Below, one piece after another: positions 13,101-26,100 of a stretch of DNA of 64,000 nucleotides. The position numbers and the translations under genes were made by a program. Every line of letters starts with the position of its first letter. The first letter of the stretch is position 1. The DNA is from Cymodocea nodosa (lineage: Eukaryota; Streptophyta; Magnoliopsida; Alismatales; Cymodoceaceae): positions 23,396,501-23,460,500 of the forward strand of contig CM072338.1 in the NCBI GenBank assembly GCA_036874045.1, read 5' to 3'. The notes below the pieces were generated by a model. It was given only the letters and a program-made list of their open reading frames with translations. It was not told the DNA's origin and did not search any database.

Positions 13101-16100
13101 AGGCCTAGATTTATTTTTGGTGATGGCTGGGGATGAAATTGACAGGTCCTGCACTGAAATGGAAAAACTTGTTCTTTTGCTTCACGTTGACACCATGTTG
13201 ATCACTTGTAGTATGAGGATGGAAGTTTGGTGGAAGGGAATATTGGAAGTTTAGGTTGGCAATAACAATGCATAGTAGAATTTTCATTGTTTAGGTTGGC
13301 AATAACAATGCATAGTAGAATTTTCATTGTTTATGTTGGATGCATGCAGTAGATGTGCTGAACATGCACAGAAGCACGTGGAATGTGTACAGTGGGGGGG
13401 ACACACTAATTCTTCCATTGGTGTATGAACATGCATGTTATATTAGAGTAAGTGGATATGCAAGGCACTCAGCAGCACATGTTAGGGGATCATGCTGCTA
13501 CCACAATGAATGAAGTTATAAACGTGGGTTTGTTCTCTCACTCTTTTTTTGCTTAAAACCGAAGTTCTCATTCCATCTTAAGAGAATAATTTTTTAGATT
13601 TTTAATGACTAAATGATATGTCCTTAATATATGGGTACAGGGCATTAGATTGATAGAAAGGCATATAATGATCTATGAATCTTATTATGCTCGACATTTA
13701 TCTCAAATACTTATTTCTGATAACTCTAAAATGCTCAATCACCCAGCTGACTCATCTGTGGCGTGCAGTTTGCAATTTTTTAAAGTAGGTTTTTGCATTT
13801 ACAGTGAGAAGAGGATACTGCCATTCTATACTCGGTTCCTTCTTGCATGATTTTTTAGTAATGTTTAAAGTAGGAGATCGATGAATTTTACAGGAAGAAG
13901 GAATATGGGGGTATTTTTAACACGTGGGAAAAGTGAATGGAAACAAATTGTTCGTTAGACATGGATAATTGTGCATAATGTGGTATGGTGGTGCATGGCC
14001 TGAGGGTAACTAGAGAATTTTCTCATGATGCCTGTAGGGTTGATGATGAGTTAGCTTGGACATTTGTGGAATCAAAACAGGGTGATTGGCGTGGAGGTTG
14101 TGGTGTTAAGTTTTTGGATCAGATAACTTGTCATTAAACTCGAGGATAACTTGTAACTAAGATTATGTATTTGATTCGGGCTTTTTCAGTGTTATTCCTT
14201 TTTTTGTTTCACTTTTTACTCTTAGTCAAGGTAGATGATGTCTCCTGCTATTCCTTTCTTTGTTTTAACCTTTGTTTGATTGGTCATATATTTTTTATTT
14301 TTTTGTTACATGCTGAGGGAAAATTTTGATTCTGTAAGATGGGTCTTTTTTAATGGGTTATTCTGTACAGAATCAAACAAAAAGTCCAATATATTAGTAG
14401 ATGTATATTGAAACTTAACTGCATTCACTACCCAGAAATATTTTCTCGATGCTGAATATGAAGATGAAGTTATGAATGAGGATGATAATACGGTTACTCT
14501 TGTGGATGAGGAGGGCAATGTAATACCTCCTTCTCAAAGGTACGTGATTAATTAAATCTCTCAGCACTTGTATTCCTGAATTTTGCATTACTATTTTGCT
14601 TGTTTACAGAAGATTATTTGCAAATTTCTCGGGTTCCTGTTATACAATCTTATAATGGACTCAGTTCAATAGTGCTTCTTACCTCTTGTGAAAAGTAGTG
14701 GTTTGTAATCTTAACATGGAGGAAATCTGCATAGCCTAAAAGTCATAATCATCATGCTTAAACAAAGTCTTACTCCTTGTTATTTTTCCACAGAATGTAT
14801 GTCCTTTTTTGCTATATAGTGTACCTTTATCTGAAAATCACACATGAATGCAAATTATGAAGGGAAGCTGGTTTGCTTAAGGCTGGTCGTCTGTTAATTT
14901 AGTTTTATTTTCAGTACTAAAATCTGGTGGAATACTATTTCTTCATGTCAGATTTTTTTAACGTTACTTCAGTAACTTTTACAGTTGACTTGTATGGGGC
15001 GTAAATTTTTTCTGCTTTCATTTGCATGATTTCTTGTTGTAAACTATTGTAGAACAAACAAGACAAAGAGAGTAACAAGGGTAGAGTTAAATCGTAGAGC
15101 TAGGAGAAAGGCTGTACTGAAAAAAGAGGAAGAGATGAAAAAGGTGGAAAAACTTTCCAAGGAGATTGACAGGTAATTAATTTATTTTGATCACCTTTAG
15201 GGAAGTGGTTTATTTCTTGGAGACGTGTTAATTTGCTTCTTGTTTCCATTTACAACAGCCTACCTGATATAATGAAGGAAATAGCCAAAGATGAAGAGGA
15301 AAAAAGCAAAAGACATATAAGACGTGTTTTAGCAAAACAGGAGCGGCTCAAAATTGGTCCACCTCGTCTCGGGAAGCACAAGTAATTACAGGCTTATTGG
15401 ATTTGCAAAATTTCCATTTACTGATTTTGTTAGTAGATTACTATCTTGGTCATTCCAAGATAGTGGTTACAGAGCATAATGGTTTGACAATCACAAATTG
15501 GTATCGTTTAACAATCAAAGCATAATGAGTTCATGTTCAATTATTGAACATTGAGCAGCACTCTGAGTCTCTAATTTGACTGATGCTTCTGATAGCTAGT
15601 CTCCAAAGAAATTGAATTTTTTAAGAGAATCTCTTTTCTGCTCTCCTTTTTTCCCATTCTTTTTTCTTCAAACTTATTTTTCGGTCCTCTTGTCTGATAT
15701 GATCCTTGCTTAATTGTGGACTTGCGTAAGTGTATTTTTCCACAGTGATAGTGCAAAGGAGCTAGATTGCCTAGGATGTTATTTGATCTAATAGGACTTA
15801 ATCATGTTATGCTGGTTATTAGTGTTACATCGCATATGATGGGGTTGGATGGGATCCTTTCTTATTCCATCAGTCTGTTTATTCTTAATTTTTCTATGTT
15901 GGCCCCTTTTTACAAGGGTTAAAGGCATCCAATATTCTTTATTACATTTAAAATTACAGGTTTCAGCCTGCACCACTTCAAGTTCTGTTGTCTGAGGAAA
16001 TTTCTGGATCTATAAGAAAGCTAAAGGTGAGCTATACTGTTGTCTTTGCTGTTGCATGTGAATGGTACACTTATTTCAAATACTTATACCTTGTCTTTGA

Positions 16101-18403
16101 CATTTTGTTAAGGGTTGTTGCACCCTAGCTAGAGATCGCTACAAGAGTCTAGAGAAACGTGGACTACTCGCACCCATGGCTAAGTGCCCCAGGTTAACGT
16201 CATCCCCCTCCCCAATCTTCAGACTTCCTAATTGCATGACCTCATTTTAACGAAATGGTGTGTTCTTTGTGGCTTCTAACCATGTTGTAAAAATATGTAG
16301 CATTATATGGATTGAAAATTAAAACATTTTTTAAAGAATGTGATTTAAATGGCCGGCTTTAAAAAATGGTATTAATAAAATGAATATATATATATATATA
16401 TTTCAAAATGTACAAGTATCACAATTATCATAATAATTGAATAAAATAAATTAGAATTCAATTATAATACAAATTCAAAATGTATTTTATATATGTAGTT
16501 CTTACTCAAGAATAAATACTTAAATTCAAAACATAAATAAATATATAAACAGTACAATTAAAACTTCAAAGGATAGTGAAATTATATCAATGAAAACAAT
16601 TCAAAAGATGAAATCTCAATAATTTTTTAAAATGGCCATTTAAACAGACAAAAATGGCCGTCTAAAAGGAAAAACGGCCTTTTTCCCAAACCCGTTTTTC
16701 TCCTTTTTCAAAATTGAAATGGCTTGAAGTGAAAATGGTTTAAATGGTCGTTTTTTTTCATTTTTTGCAACAATGCTTCTAAGAAACAGTGTAGGTGTGC
16801 GGAATTGTCTTAACTCATTTTGCTAACATAACGCCATCCTCACAGGAATGGCTAGATGTATATGTTCTACCACTATGCTCTTCTGTACTTTAATTGTAAA
16901 TTGTAATACTGCATGGATTTCGATAGTTTTCTCCCATAATCATTGGTTAAATTTTAAATAGCGATCTTGTCAGATTTACCACACCTTAGATTCCTAATGC
17001 ATCCTGTTGGTTTTGCTTTGATTGGGAAAAAATTAAAAGACTAGGAAGTTAGGAATCTTTGGTGGAAGACATAATAATGATGAATGTATTAGAATATGAT
17101 CAACAATTTAGTTTGATTATGGTGCAAGATATTCTTTATTGATGTTCATAGTATTTTTAGTTGTGTTCAAATCTAAGTTTTCCTTTCCATTATAAAGTGG
17201 AAGATTAAGTATGTCATCTGCTGTTAATTCATATGATATTTTTTCATAAGTGAATCGTGAATCGGTTTAGCAAACCAGTTTTTAACGGATGTTTAGTATC
17301 TCGCTGAAACTAACGGCTGTTTGGTAATGATTATTTCAACTAATGTATGGAAATACGTTAATGTTTTTCAATAATTGATTCTAAATATTTTATTTACATG
17401 TCCGTTTATTTTAACGAAAAACATTAAATGAGAAAAAGTTGTATTTTTAGTTTTTTTTTTTGAAAATGTGAGCTTATTTTTATATGTTGATTAAAGTAAT
17501 CATTGCCAAATGGATCCTAAGGATTACTGGACAAAGGGAAACAAGCCCTCTGCCAAATCTTAGTTTTTGCCCTGTAAAATCTGATTGAGACGTGGACTTT
17601 TACATCAGAAGATATATAGAGGCACCCCATTGAGGAGGTGTCATTTTTGTAGCAGATGTCAAACAGGATTAAGAAATCACAAAATATTTGTTTTGTCCAA
17701 ATTATCGCATTTGTTTAAGTCGTAAATTGTTGCTCTTTAGATGAGTGGACGATGTTACAAAGCAGTAGGTACTGGGAGAAATCAATGAACTATATAACTA
17801 ACGTAGTTGAAGTTCAGTTCCAAGAGATGATTCTTACATTTTCTGAAAATTTCTCATAGATTCTATTACTGATTATCTTACCTAACAGAACATGAAACCT
17901 GTGTTTTTTGCGAAGTAGTCGTGGTAAGTGCTTGGAATTGTGCAGTTTGTTTCTTATGGTGATTGACTAGAGCACACAAATTGATTATGTTTTAGGCCTA
18001 TAAATTGTTTTGGGGCTTTCGCTATGCAGCAAGTACATCGAATTCATGTACTACATTTGTTTTTATCAATTTCAGACTCTGGATGGATGCTTATATACTT
18101 AAATTTATAGATGTCTTTTCCAACTATGATCATGCCATGTTGAAATATTGACAGTAAGTTGCAAATAAAAATACTAAAGAATGGAGAGTTCTACATGTAA
18201 AATCACAAATCTTGCCCAAAATTGCTCCCATTTTTAATGCAAATCTATTCAATTATATCGTGTTGTCTTTCTTCTGTAATGAAAAGCTTTATAGCTGTGA
18301 TTATTGTCGTTCGGTGTGTGTAATTTACACTGTTTTGCTTAACTCGGGAAAAGAAGCGTTTTGTTTCTATGTAATGATGTTTCCTTTCTTGAACAGGAGG
18401 TGA
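10123..18403 (+). CDS. NOP53: Ribosome biogenesis protein NOP53 (GLTSCR2/SMO4 family)
   Basis: Eleven exons join in frame to 370 residues: 10123-10291, 10356-10525, 10631-10682, 10771-10880, 10963-11073, 14436-14539, 15053-15172, 15259-15381, 15960-16026, 16113-16192 and 18397-18403. The N-terminus (MGKKAKGSRKGKKAWRANIS, then DIEDYF) and the later blocks (PVKRKIEKYREKVLHYESVLQ, EVEPLGCSFNPPFEAHQDTL, KRVTRVELNRRARRKA, IGPPRLGKHKFQPAPLQVLL, RDRYKSLEKRGLL) match plant NOP53. This is a nucleolar protein needed for 60S subunit maturation and for recruiting the RNA exosome. It is strongly basic, with an acidic block encoded by exon 6. Intron 4 (10881-10962) has a GC donor (CAG|GCATGA). Intron 5 (3,362 bp) contains LINE debris. 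The last exon is a proposed 7-nt coding tail encoding only the end of Arg plus Arg-stop, after a 2.2-kb intron; reading through or using a nearby acceptor would change only the last residues. The protein is somewhat shorter than I recall for Arabidopsis NOP53. Confidence 0.92.
11700..12025 (-). mobile_element. LINE (L1-type) reverse-transcriptase remnant in NOP53 intron 5
   Basis: On the minus strand the sequence reads KAG-MKWRNV, LCDRRIPLKLKG, then after a frame change LYDLECWTIKHDYKKNVSVAEICMLKW and IRDK. This follows the characteristic C-terminal part of plant non-LTR reverse transcriptases (the ...YGSECWA.K..H...VAEMRMLRWM..TR.DKI region). Several stops and at least one frameshift show it is inactive. 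It lies antisense to NOP53 in a 3.4-kb intron and probably accounts for part of that length. Ends are approximate. Confidence 0.75.
13250..13329. repeat. Perfect tandem duplication, 2 x 40 bp
   Basis: The unit beginning TTTAGGTTGGCAATAACAAT is repeated exactly at 13250-13289 and 13290-13329, inside NOP53 intron 5. Perfect identity suggests a recent duplication or an assembly artefact. Confidence 0.9.
16281..16775. mobile_element. Candidate MITE in NOP53 intron 10
   Basis: About 495 bp of AT-rich DNA is flanked by imperfect 17-bp inverted ends: CATGTTGTAAAAATATG on the left, and CATTTTTTGCAACAATG on the right, whose reverse complement is CATTGTTGCAAAAAATG. The right half carries repeated AAATGGCC/GGCCGT/CGGCC motifs that could fold on themselves. 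There is no coding capacity. No clear target-site duplication was seen, so the call is tentative. Confidence 0.4.
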
Positions 18404-20205
18404 ACTGAAGGTGGCCTACGTAATAATAGCCTTGCGACAAGTAGACATGAAAAGCAGAAATTTCTGGATGGACTATCTATTAATTCTCTATACCATTGTC
18501 AGTTTTGACTATTTCTGGATTGGTTCCCCGTGTTTTTCTTTCGCATATCGTAATCGTAAATCATATGTGCCGACTATTTCACTTGTTTACAACTCGTTCT
18601 TTTGTGCAATATGAATAAGATAGTTGACTCTTCGTGGCGTGCAGGTCTCGTGGCAAGACTAGAGACCTGCTTTTTAATAAAACGTTTAAGCGTCTCTTTA
18701 TTTAGTGTATGCGATAAGTTACAGAGTAAAATTACATCCATACAACATTGCAGGCATTCTAGTTAAGCTGATGTGTTGAATATTATTCAAAAACAAATCA
18801 TTCCATTTGGAAATTTAAGTTATTAATTGAATGTAACATAATTGAACGAATGTGCTAAATGTAGTAATGCCTATGACAAGTTATTTTTCTCAATTATAAT
18901 ACGGTATTTTCATGTCACAATAATATGACAATTACCTAACATTTTCAAATTATTTTATAATATTTTTCGCAGATACACTTTTTTAAAAGTTCACGTGTTT
19001 ATTTGATGTTTGCACACGCATGGTGTAAATGGTTAATGTTGTAGCGAAGATCATGGAAAGGGAATGAGTGATATTGATTTTAGTCGTTCATTCTTAATAT
19101 TTACATCGATTTGAGTGTAAACTTCTGCATTTTATATTTTCTATTTTTAAAATATTGATATAATGAATATGATTTTATTTTAGCATAAATGGATATGATT
19201 CCTACCCTATTCAACAAGATTAAATTTATTGATACCAGAATGAGTACAATTAACTTATTTTAATGTATAGTATCAGTAAAATCTGTGCGTAAACATCATG
19301 TGCAGAACAATTAAATTTTAAATCACACATAAAGTTCAAAGTACAAGTGAAAATCACAAAAATATCTTTTAATTTCATTTATTTTTCTTTCTTGTAGTAT
19401 GTGAATTGAAAAAAGTTACAGGTGGATTTGCAAATAAATGGAAATTAGGAGAAAAGACATTGTAAATAAATACAGTAACGAAAAAGAACTGACCATTTGT
19501 GCTGGTGGAAATACTAAAAAAATGACAAAATATTTTGATATTAATGAGAAATGAAAATAGCAAGAAATGACTTTTTTTTAGAGTGTTTGTGTATCTTGAA
19601 AAGTGATAAATTTCGAAATTTATCATTTATATAAATGTTAAAATTTGAAAAAATTAAAATAATAAAACATATGATTGACCTCAATTTTCATATTAATTTG
19701 AAAATAATAATTACCTTTTATGTAGATTATTTTTATATTATTGTTTTTACATTTCAAAATAATATTTATTATTTTCATAAATTAATCAAACAAAGTACAA
19801 AATATTATAACATTGTGAAATGTATTTTTTTTTTAATCACAAATTTTTATTATATTACATAAATAACATAATTTGTTCACACATTCATCCTTAGAAGACC
19901 AAAGAATAAATTAAAGGTAAAGTTAAAATTATTTAGTTATAAAAGAATGATATTTACGTATTATAAATTAATTTCGAATAACATGCACGTGAAAATCTTT
20001 TTTCAGAAATTGGAATAACAGACCGTAGATATCGCGGTGCGTAGTATTAAGTTGAATTTTCAAAATTTGAAAAGATGATTTTTGCATTAATGAATTAAGA
20101 AAATTATCAGTCCTCTTGATGTGAAAGTTCCCACGGGCGACCAAGATTGCGCGCTTTGGTTTCACTTCGTTCTTCCGGGTGCTTCCTCTCTTCTCGGCCG
20201 CGGCG
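18404..20205. other. AT-rich spacer between NOP53 and RDM4
   Basis: This holds the NOP53 3' flank, AT-rich DNA with no recognisable reading frame, and a short GC-rich leader just upstream of the RDM4 ATG (about 20130-20205). No transposon domain was recognised. Confidence 0.5.
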
Positions 20206-23200
20206 ATGGCGGCGTCGTCCATGGCGAGGCCGGTGGTAGTCAGGGTTAAGAGGAAGCAGTTCCAGGAGCCCCTCGACGCTTTCTGTACACACCATCCCCT
20301 CTCCCGCTTAACGCTCGCTACATTCTCGTTTACCTGTTCGTTTCTTACCTTCCTCATCATTAGGGTTAGAGATCAATGAAAGACCACTCAAACGGCCCTT
20401 TCTAGAGTTCGCGCGCTTGTCGATCTCGGATTCTGCTGGAAATGGTGGGTGTTACCTAAATCCTTGTTACTTGGTTTCCGTTCTTCTTCTTATTTGTATA
20501 GTTTTTTTTCTTCTTTTGTACAGATATCGTTGACGAAGCGCAGAGCAAGAAGGTCTTCGTGCAACGTATCGAGACCGTCAGTAGCGCCAACTTCACAAAA
20601 GATGTGTTGGAGTCTTTCCTGGTAAATGTTTTTATTAATACGCAGCTATTCAACGATTTTGTACAATATGATTTTTGTGCTGAGTACCGCTTGCTGTCTT
20701 TAAAAACAATATTGGTTTGGACAAATTCCTCTATCTCATTCTCTAACACTAGTGCTCAGAACCGCATGCTGCCTATATGATTTTCTAGGATCCTATAATT
20801 TGAGGTATGTTTTGGTGTCCTAATGGTTTTTTTTTTTTTAAAAAAAAATAACAGTGTCATTCTGGTGATATGGGTACATTTAGGAAGAAGATTGAGGAAC
20901 GGAAGCACATGCATAAACGAGATAATGTAAGTTTGCTATCTTGTCGAACTTTTATCACGTGCGAGGAAGTAAACTGTAGCATTTTCGTACTAGCAATCAA
21001 AACATTCTTTTTTATTTGGAGAAGCACAGAAAATGCCAATTGTTGGCATATATTGATTTAGTTCAAGGCCGCAAGGAACTTGGCAAGCTCTCCACATTCT
21101 ATTAAGTTTTATTGGTTGATTGAAATTGCTTTTGCATGGTATTTTCAACAGTGATAGAGGCAAATTTGCTTATGTCATAAATTGGCTCCTCTTATTTTTG
21201 TACCTTTTTTATAGCAGGACTATTGATAATCTTTCATGGATATAAAAATTCAACATGTCCAACAATGAATTGATCTTGATCTTAAGATATGTTATCAATT
21301 ATTCTTTTGAAAATACTACTACCTAGGAGGGATAATAGATTGAATGTATCCTATACTATATTTGTATTTTTATTTTTGTTGATAAGTGGTAAGGGTGGAA
21401 TAAAGAGTGTTATTTGAAAAAATATTACTCTTATAATTAATAGGAAAATTTGATGGGACATCTATTCACCTAGTTATATTGTGTAGTATAGACTACAGAG
21501 TATTAAACTGTTAAACTTGAACGTGTACAAAAAATTATTGCAATAGAATTATACAAACAAGAATATTAAGATGGATGAATGATATTTTGATAACAGTATA
21601 ATAGATGAGTCAAGGAATGATTTCATCTGAAATAGGATAGGATTTGCCATCTATCGAGGATAAAATAAGAGAATCATCTAAGATGGCTTAGTCATAATTG
21701 TAGAAAGCCTATATATATGCCTATAGGGAAGGGAAATTAATTTATTTAGATGAAATCAAAAAAGGTAGAAGAAGACTAAAAATTTCTTTGCTCTAAATAA
21801 TGTAAAAGATTTAAAATTACTTAATTTAAAGGAAGATTTAGTGAAGGATTTGTATACATGGTATGGCAAGATTCATATGGTTGACCTAACATAGTGGGAT
21901 TAATTCTATGATTGTTGTTATTTGGTTAAGGGTGAAATCTTATTCAAAAATGAGTTTCATCTAGAGGGATGAAGAAAGTAGTATATAGAGGAAAGATGGT
22001 AGAACCAAAGACAATTACAACACAGTTAAATTGGAAGCCCAAAATGAAAGAGGCTGCAAGAACTCCAGCTCAAGTCCTCTGGATTGCATTTCTCCTATCT
22101 GAATATCGCAGCCTTCATTGGTAACTAAATACTCCAACCTTGGTAGGCAGGAATTGCAAGAAATGTTTGCTTAGCCACCGTTACCTTTCCTTTTACCGGG
22201 AAAAAGATGCCATTGCAGAAATCAATCATGATTATTCATGGGAAAGCCACCCCAAACCAAGAAAGGTGTCACTCCTGTGGAGACTTTAGTTCCATAGTTG
22301 CAGGAGTAAAAAAGATGACAGATGTCTTCATCATTGCCTATAGAAGCTCAAGCTTTTCCTTCTTCCAACTACCATATTTTCAACTTTCTAGATTTGAGTT
22401 TCTTACAGTCATTTTGAAAGTGGGAACCAAAAGCTATGACAAGGAACTCATAGCCAAATGCTTTTCAAAATCTTTATCAAAATGGGCCTTAGGTACTGTT
22501 GGGCTCCTCATGGGGATGGTAATGGATAAATACATACTGGTTTTTGTTGCTACTTTATGTTTTCTTTTTCTTATCTGTGGACACCTTTATTATAACCAGA
22601 AGTCTTAGTGTTGCAAGGCATGTATTTTGATTCATGATTGCGAATTTTGCAGTATAAATTTGCTTGGAGTCACTATACTGTCATAGTTCCTCCACTGGAA
22701 TTATACTAATATCTTTGAACTTTGGCATGTTACCTTTGTTGAGACATATCACCGATGCATGACTGTAGATTATATGCACTAAGAATCTATATTGAACCCT
22801 AATAAATGGTAAGATGACAGTGAACTATAAGGATTAATTTTTCTGAGATGTGAGTTTTTTCAGTTTTACATTATGGGCACACACCTTGTGTAAATTCCAC
22901 TAATGAAATTTCGTTCACATTATCTTTCTCAGGGGAAGAAAGATCATCTGAGATCAGCAGCTGTACAAGATCGTCAGGTAATAATTCTTTTGACATTTTC
23001 ATTTCAAGTTTCTGTTTTCACATGACATCCCCTATTGGATGTAGATATAATTATGTATATATAATTAGGAGAACTTTAGTTAAATAATTTCGTATTTTAT
23101 TGCAGTTAACTGCCCAAGTTGAAAACAACCGTATATTTTGGATACTTAAATAATTTCATAATGAAGATTTTTTCTACCGTTGGAGTGTGCAATTGCAGTG

Positions 23201-25466
23201 GGATGTTACGGAACTGCACCCATATGTTGTCTGTTTTGAGATGATATTATTTGGTTGTCATGTTGGGTTGACCTTTTTCTAGATGGTTGAGATCATTGGT
23301 ATATGACCACAGCTATGGTGTAGCACAAGATGCTGATATCTTTCAGAGCTAAAGCTTGTTATCCAACATGTTTGGCACAAGGAGATGTTTGTAAGGGCTC
23401 GTTAGCTTGCCAGAAATGTTGGATGTTCTTCATCACTGCAATCCATGGTGGGTTGTTTGTGTGGGCTTTTAAGCCAAGGATCTGCTTTCAGTTGAGGTTG
23501 TAGGCCAATCCATAGTTTACCTGCTTCGTGCTCTCCATATCACTCTGAACTTTTAGGCTTGTTACTTTCTGGAGGATGTTGTCATCCTTGGAGTCCATGG
23601 TGCAAAGGGGAGGGGAAGTCGATGGGGGAAGGGGAGGGAAGTTCTAGCAAAAGCTAGGAGGGAAATCGCCTGCTTTGGTCTTGGGAGAGAGGAAGAAAGC
23701 AGTGGAAGGACTGTTGTAGCCCTACATTGTTGGAAGTCTCATATAGTAGGTTTTCCCTTTTAGAAGCCATGGTAATATGTCATCATCCTAACATACCACA
23801 AGGAAGTACGACATGGATGCACTAACATTTGATGATGGTCCTTGTCTAGGCAAAGGCAAGATATTATAAGTATTATATTGAAGGCAAATACGGAATATGT
23901 TAACGTGACTGTAGTATGAGGGATTATTGCTTTTATGCAAGTTGCAAAGACTGCGGTATTCTTTTGGTTATTTTGGAAATTCGTAGTTCTGTTATATTGG
24001 ATGAAATTTCACCAACGATTAGATTTTCAAGCGATAAATAAGTTTGGTTTCCTTTCTCTGTTAGAATTCTTCCAGAAATGCTCGTTTCAAACAAATATGG
24101 AAGAGCAGAATGGCAGATGGGATGCAGAATGAGAATGATTTGCATGAAATATACCATGTATATGACGTTGTTCGTACTGATCCTGAAAGTAAAAGTCATT
24201 GTGAGGTGAAAGAGCCAAAGTAAGTCTCTAATTGGATATTTTTGTTTTTTCCCATTGATTCAGTTGAATGACAATAATGTTTCTTGTTGATATATCTAGG
24301 AACAGTAATTCTGACAGCACTGAATTGTCGAAGTTTCTACCTCTGTTAAAGGAGTATCTTCCAGCAGCAGCGACAGAACTTGAATCAGATCTAGAACAAG
24401 GTACGTCATTATTCTTATGCAGTGCATGTTCTATTTTATAAAAACAAACTTTTCTGATATCACGTTTATGTCCTTTTTTCTTAAAGCACATGATAGATTT
24501 TCAGTCTCAATGAACGCTGATAGGAACTTTCTGCTGTATTTGTTTTGTAATCTCATGTTAATGTTAAATAACTTATGTTGATTTGAAATTGACCTGTTTA
24601 TTAAAAAAGTTGGTAAGATTGTATTTTGGAGCATGGAAATATGAGTCTCTAGTATGGTATGACGAAGATCATTATATCTAGTTTTACCAATGTCAATTCT
24701 GACACCTTTGTTCGTTGGAGTTGTTCACCTATTCCGATTTCTGGTAGGGCTTTATGTTGATCATTTTATGTTGTGCTTTTCTGTCGTGAATGTTTTAGCT
24801 ATCAAAGGTAGCCCCATTGTATCTACTAGTACATAAGTTATAAGGAACAGTTATCCAAAAAATGGTCTGAATTGCGTAAGTTAATAATTCAAGATGTTTT
24901 TTCGCCTATTTTTGCCCATGACTCTGCATCTTACTTTTTTGCATTTATAACATGTAGACAATTTTGTGTATGACATATACACTGTTGAGAATGACATCGA
25001 CAGGAGGGATGAAGGATCGTCTAGTGAATACCCTCTGTAAGTTCGTAAAAGCTCTTCTCTTATCTTTTGTCGTTTCCATCTGTTACATCTTGCTTCTTTT
25101 AAAACATTTGCGCAATGTGTTTTCCAGGATCCAAGTCGATGATGACGCTGATTATTATGATGGCCCATGTGAGTCTGAGTATGATAGTGAGGATTCAAAT
25201 GGTATGAAACGTTGGTTGCACTCGTTTTGTACTGCTTTCTGCTTTATCGACCGCTGTCCTTACTGTTTTTGGGTGCAGCCGAAAATGGCGATCTTCATGA
25301 TTATCCTGATGAGGAATCTTCCGAGGATGATGAACGGTCTGACGTGGATGAGCGATCTAGTGAGGAAGATGATTGTGATGATGATGCTTCAGGAGATTCA
25401 TACGATGGGGAGTTTATGGGTATGACTGAAGAAGAGATAATGGATCTGAGAATGAGGTATTGTTGA
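20206..25466 (+). CDS. RDM4: RDM4/DMS4-like protein, IWR1 family
   Basis: Ten exons join in frame to 323 residues: 20206-20284, 20364-20444, 20524-20621, 20855-20926, 22933-22977, 24065-24219, 24300-24400, 24958-25036, 25128-25201 and 25279-25466. The N-terminus has VVRVKRK followed by LDAFWLEINERPLKRPFLEF. Mid-protein ARFKQIW and the C-terminal block FVYDIYTVENDIDRRDEG, IQVDDDADYYDG and SEYDSEDSN are the IWR1-domain signatures. The tail is very acidic and ends EEIMDLRMRYC. Yeast Iwr1 directs nuclear import of RNA polymerase II. Arabidopsis RDM4/DMS4 interacts with Pol II, IV and V and is required for RNA-directed DNA methylation and development. The exon 6 acceptor (CTCTGTTAG at 24064) was chosen because it alone keeps the ARFKQIW frame; the nearby TTCCAG would frameshift. 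Intron 4 (2,006 bp) holds a LINE 3' remnant. Length is close to the Arabidopsis protein as I recall it. Confidence 0.92.
21480..21910 (+). mobile_element. LINE 3'-end remnant in RDM4 intron 4
   Basis: The plus strand shows broken pieces of the C-terminus of a plant LINE ORF2: ILRWMND, PSIEDKIRES, KKGRRRLKIS, then VKDLKLLNLKEDLVKDLYTW and YGKIHMVDLT followed by a stop. Just after it comes GATTGTTGTTATT, resembling the TTG-type tails of such elements. Frameshifts and stops separate the pieces, so it is inactive. It is in the same orientation as RDM4. Confidence 0.75.
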
Positions 25467-26100
25467 GGTTGTTGACCTTATGATTTCTGGTGGCATGGCT
25501 CTCTTTCGCACACTGCAAGATGCAAAGCAATATAAATTAACCGTATACCCCCATTCTTTCTGTATAAATTACCGCTTACCCTGTTAAGCTGATTTCTGCA
25601 AGGTCGTGTGATGTTTATTAATCTAGGTCTAAATCGATAATTATGCCTGGTGGAATGTGTTGCACCGTGTCCAAGTAGAAAGAGGTAACTTAGGGATGAC
25701 CTACAGTCTACGATTCATTTATGTTAGTGATAATCAACAACGCGATTTGATTATGTTAAATCATATTTTCATACATAATAGATTACATTATTGATATGTA
25801 AATCGATACATCATTTATAAGTTTTAATGCATATTTTTAAGTTTTATAGATTTGATATATTGATTCTACATGTTTATAAATTTTATAAATATTTTTAATA
25901 TTACATTTTAATAAATAATATATTGATTTTAGAAAAATTTACTTTATCGTTTGGACTTGTATTGGTATTGGACTTGTTTGCATGATGCACGACGACATAA
26001 TTTGATCTGTGTCAAACCAAATTGACATAAATGTACCTGATCTAGTTGATATGCTTACGGAGGTGTATTTGCTCGATATGCTTGGAAGCTGTAGTATTGC
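25467..26100. other. RDM4 3' flank and AT-rich spacer
   Basis: The first 200 bp is probably the RDM4 3' untranslated region. The rest is AT-rich and has no recognisable gene. Confidence 0.5.

Noticed and set aside
22207-22608. 133-codon plus-strand frame in RDM4 intron 4
   Set aside because: It lies between well-supported RDM4 exons, shows no recognisable domain, and does not fit the exon phases; probably chance or transposon-derived.
24061-24132. Using the TTCCAG acceptor at 24076 for RDM4 exon 6
   Set aside because: It would shift the frame and stop after about 18 codons, whereas CTCTGTTAG at 24064 gives the conserved ARFKQIW frame.
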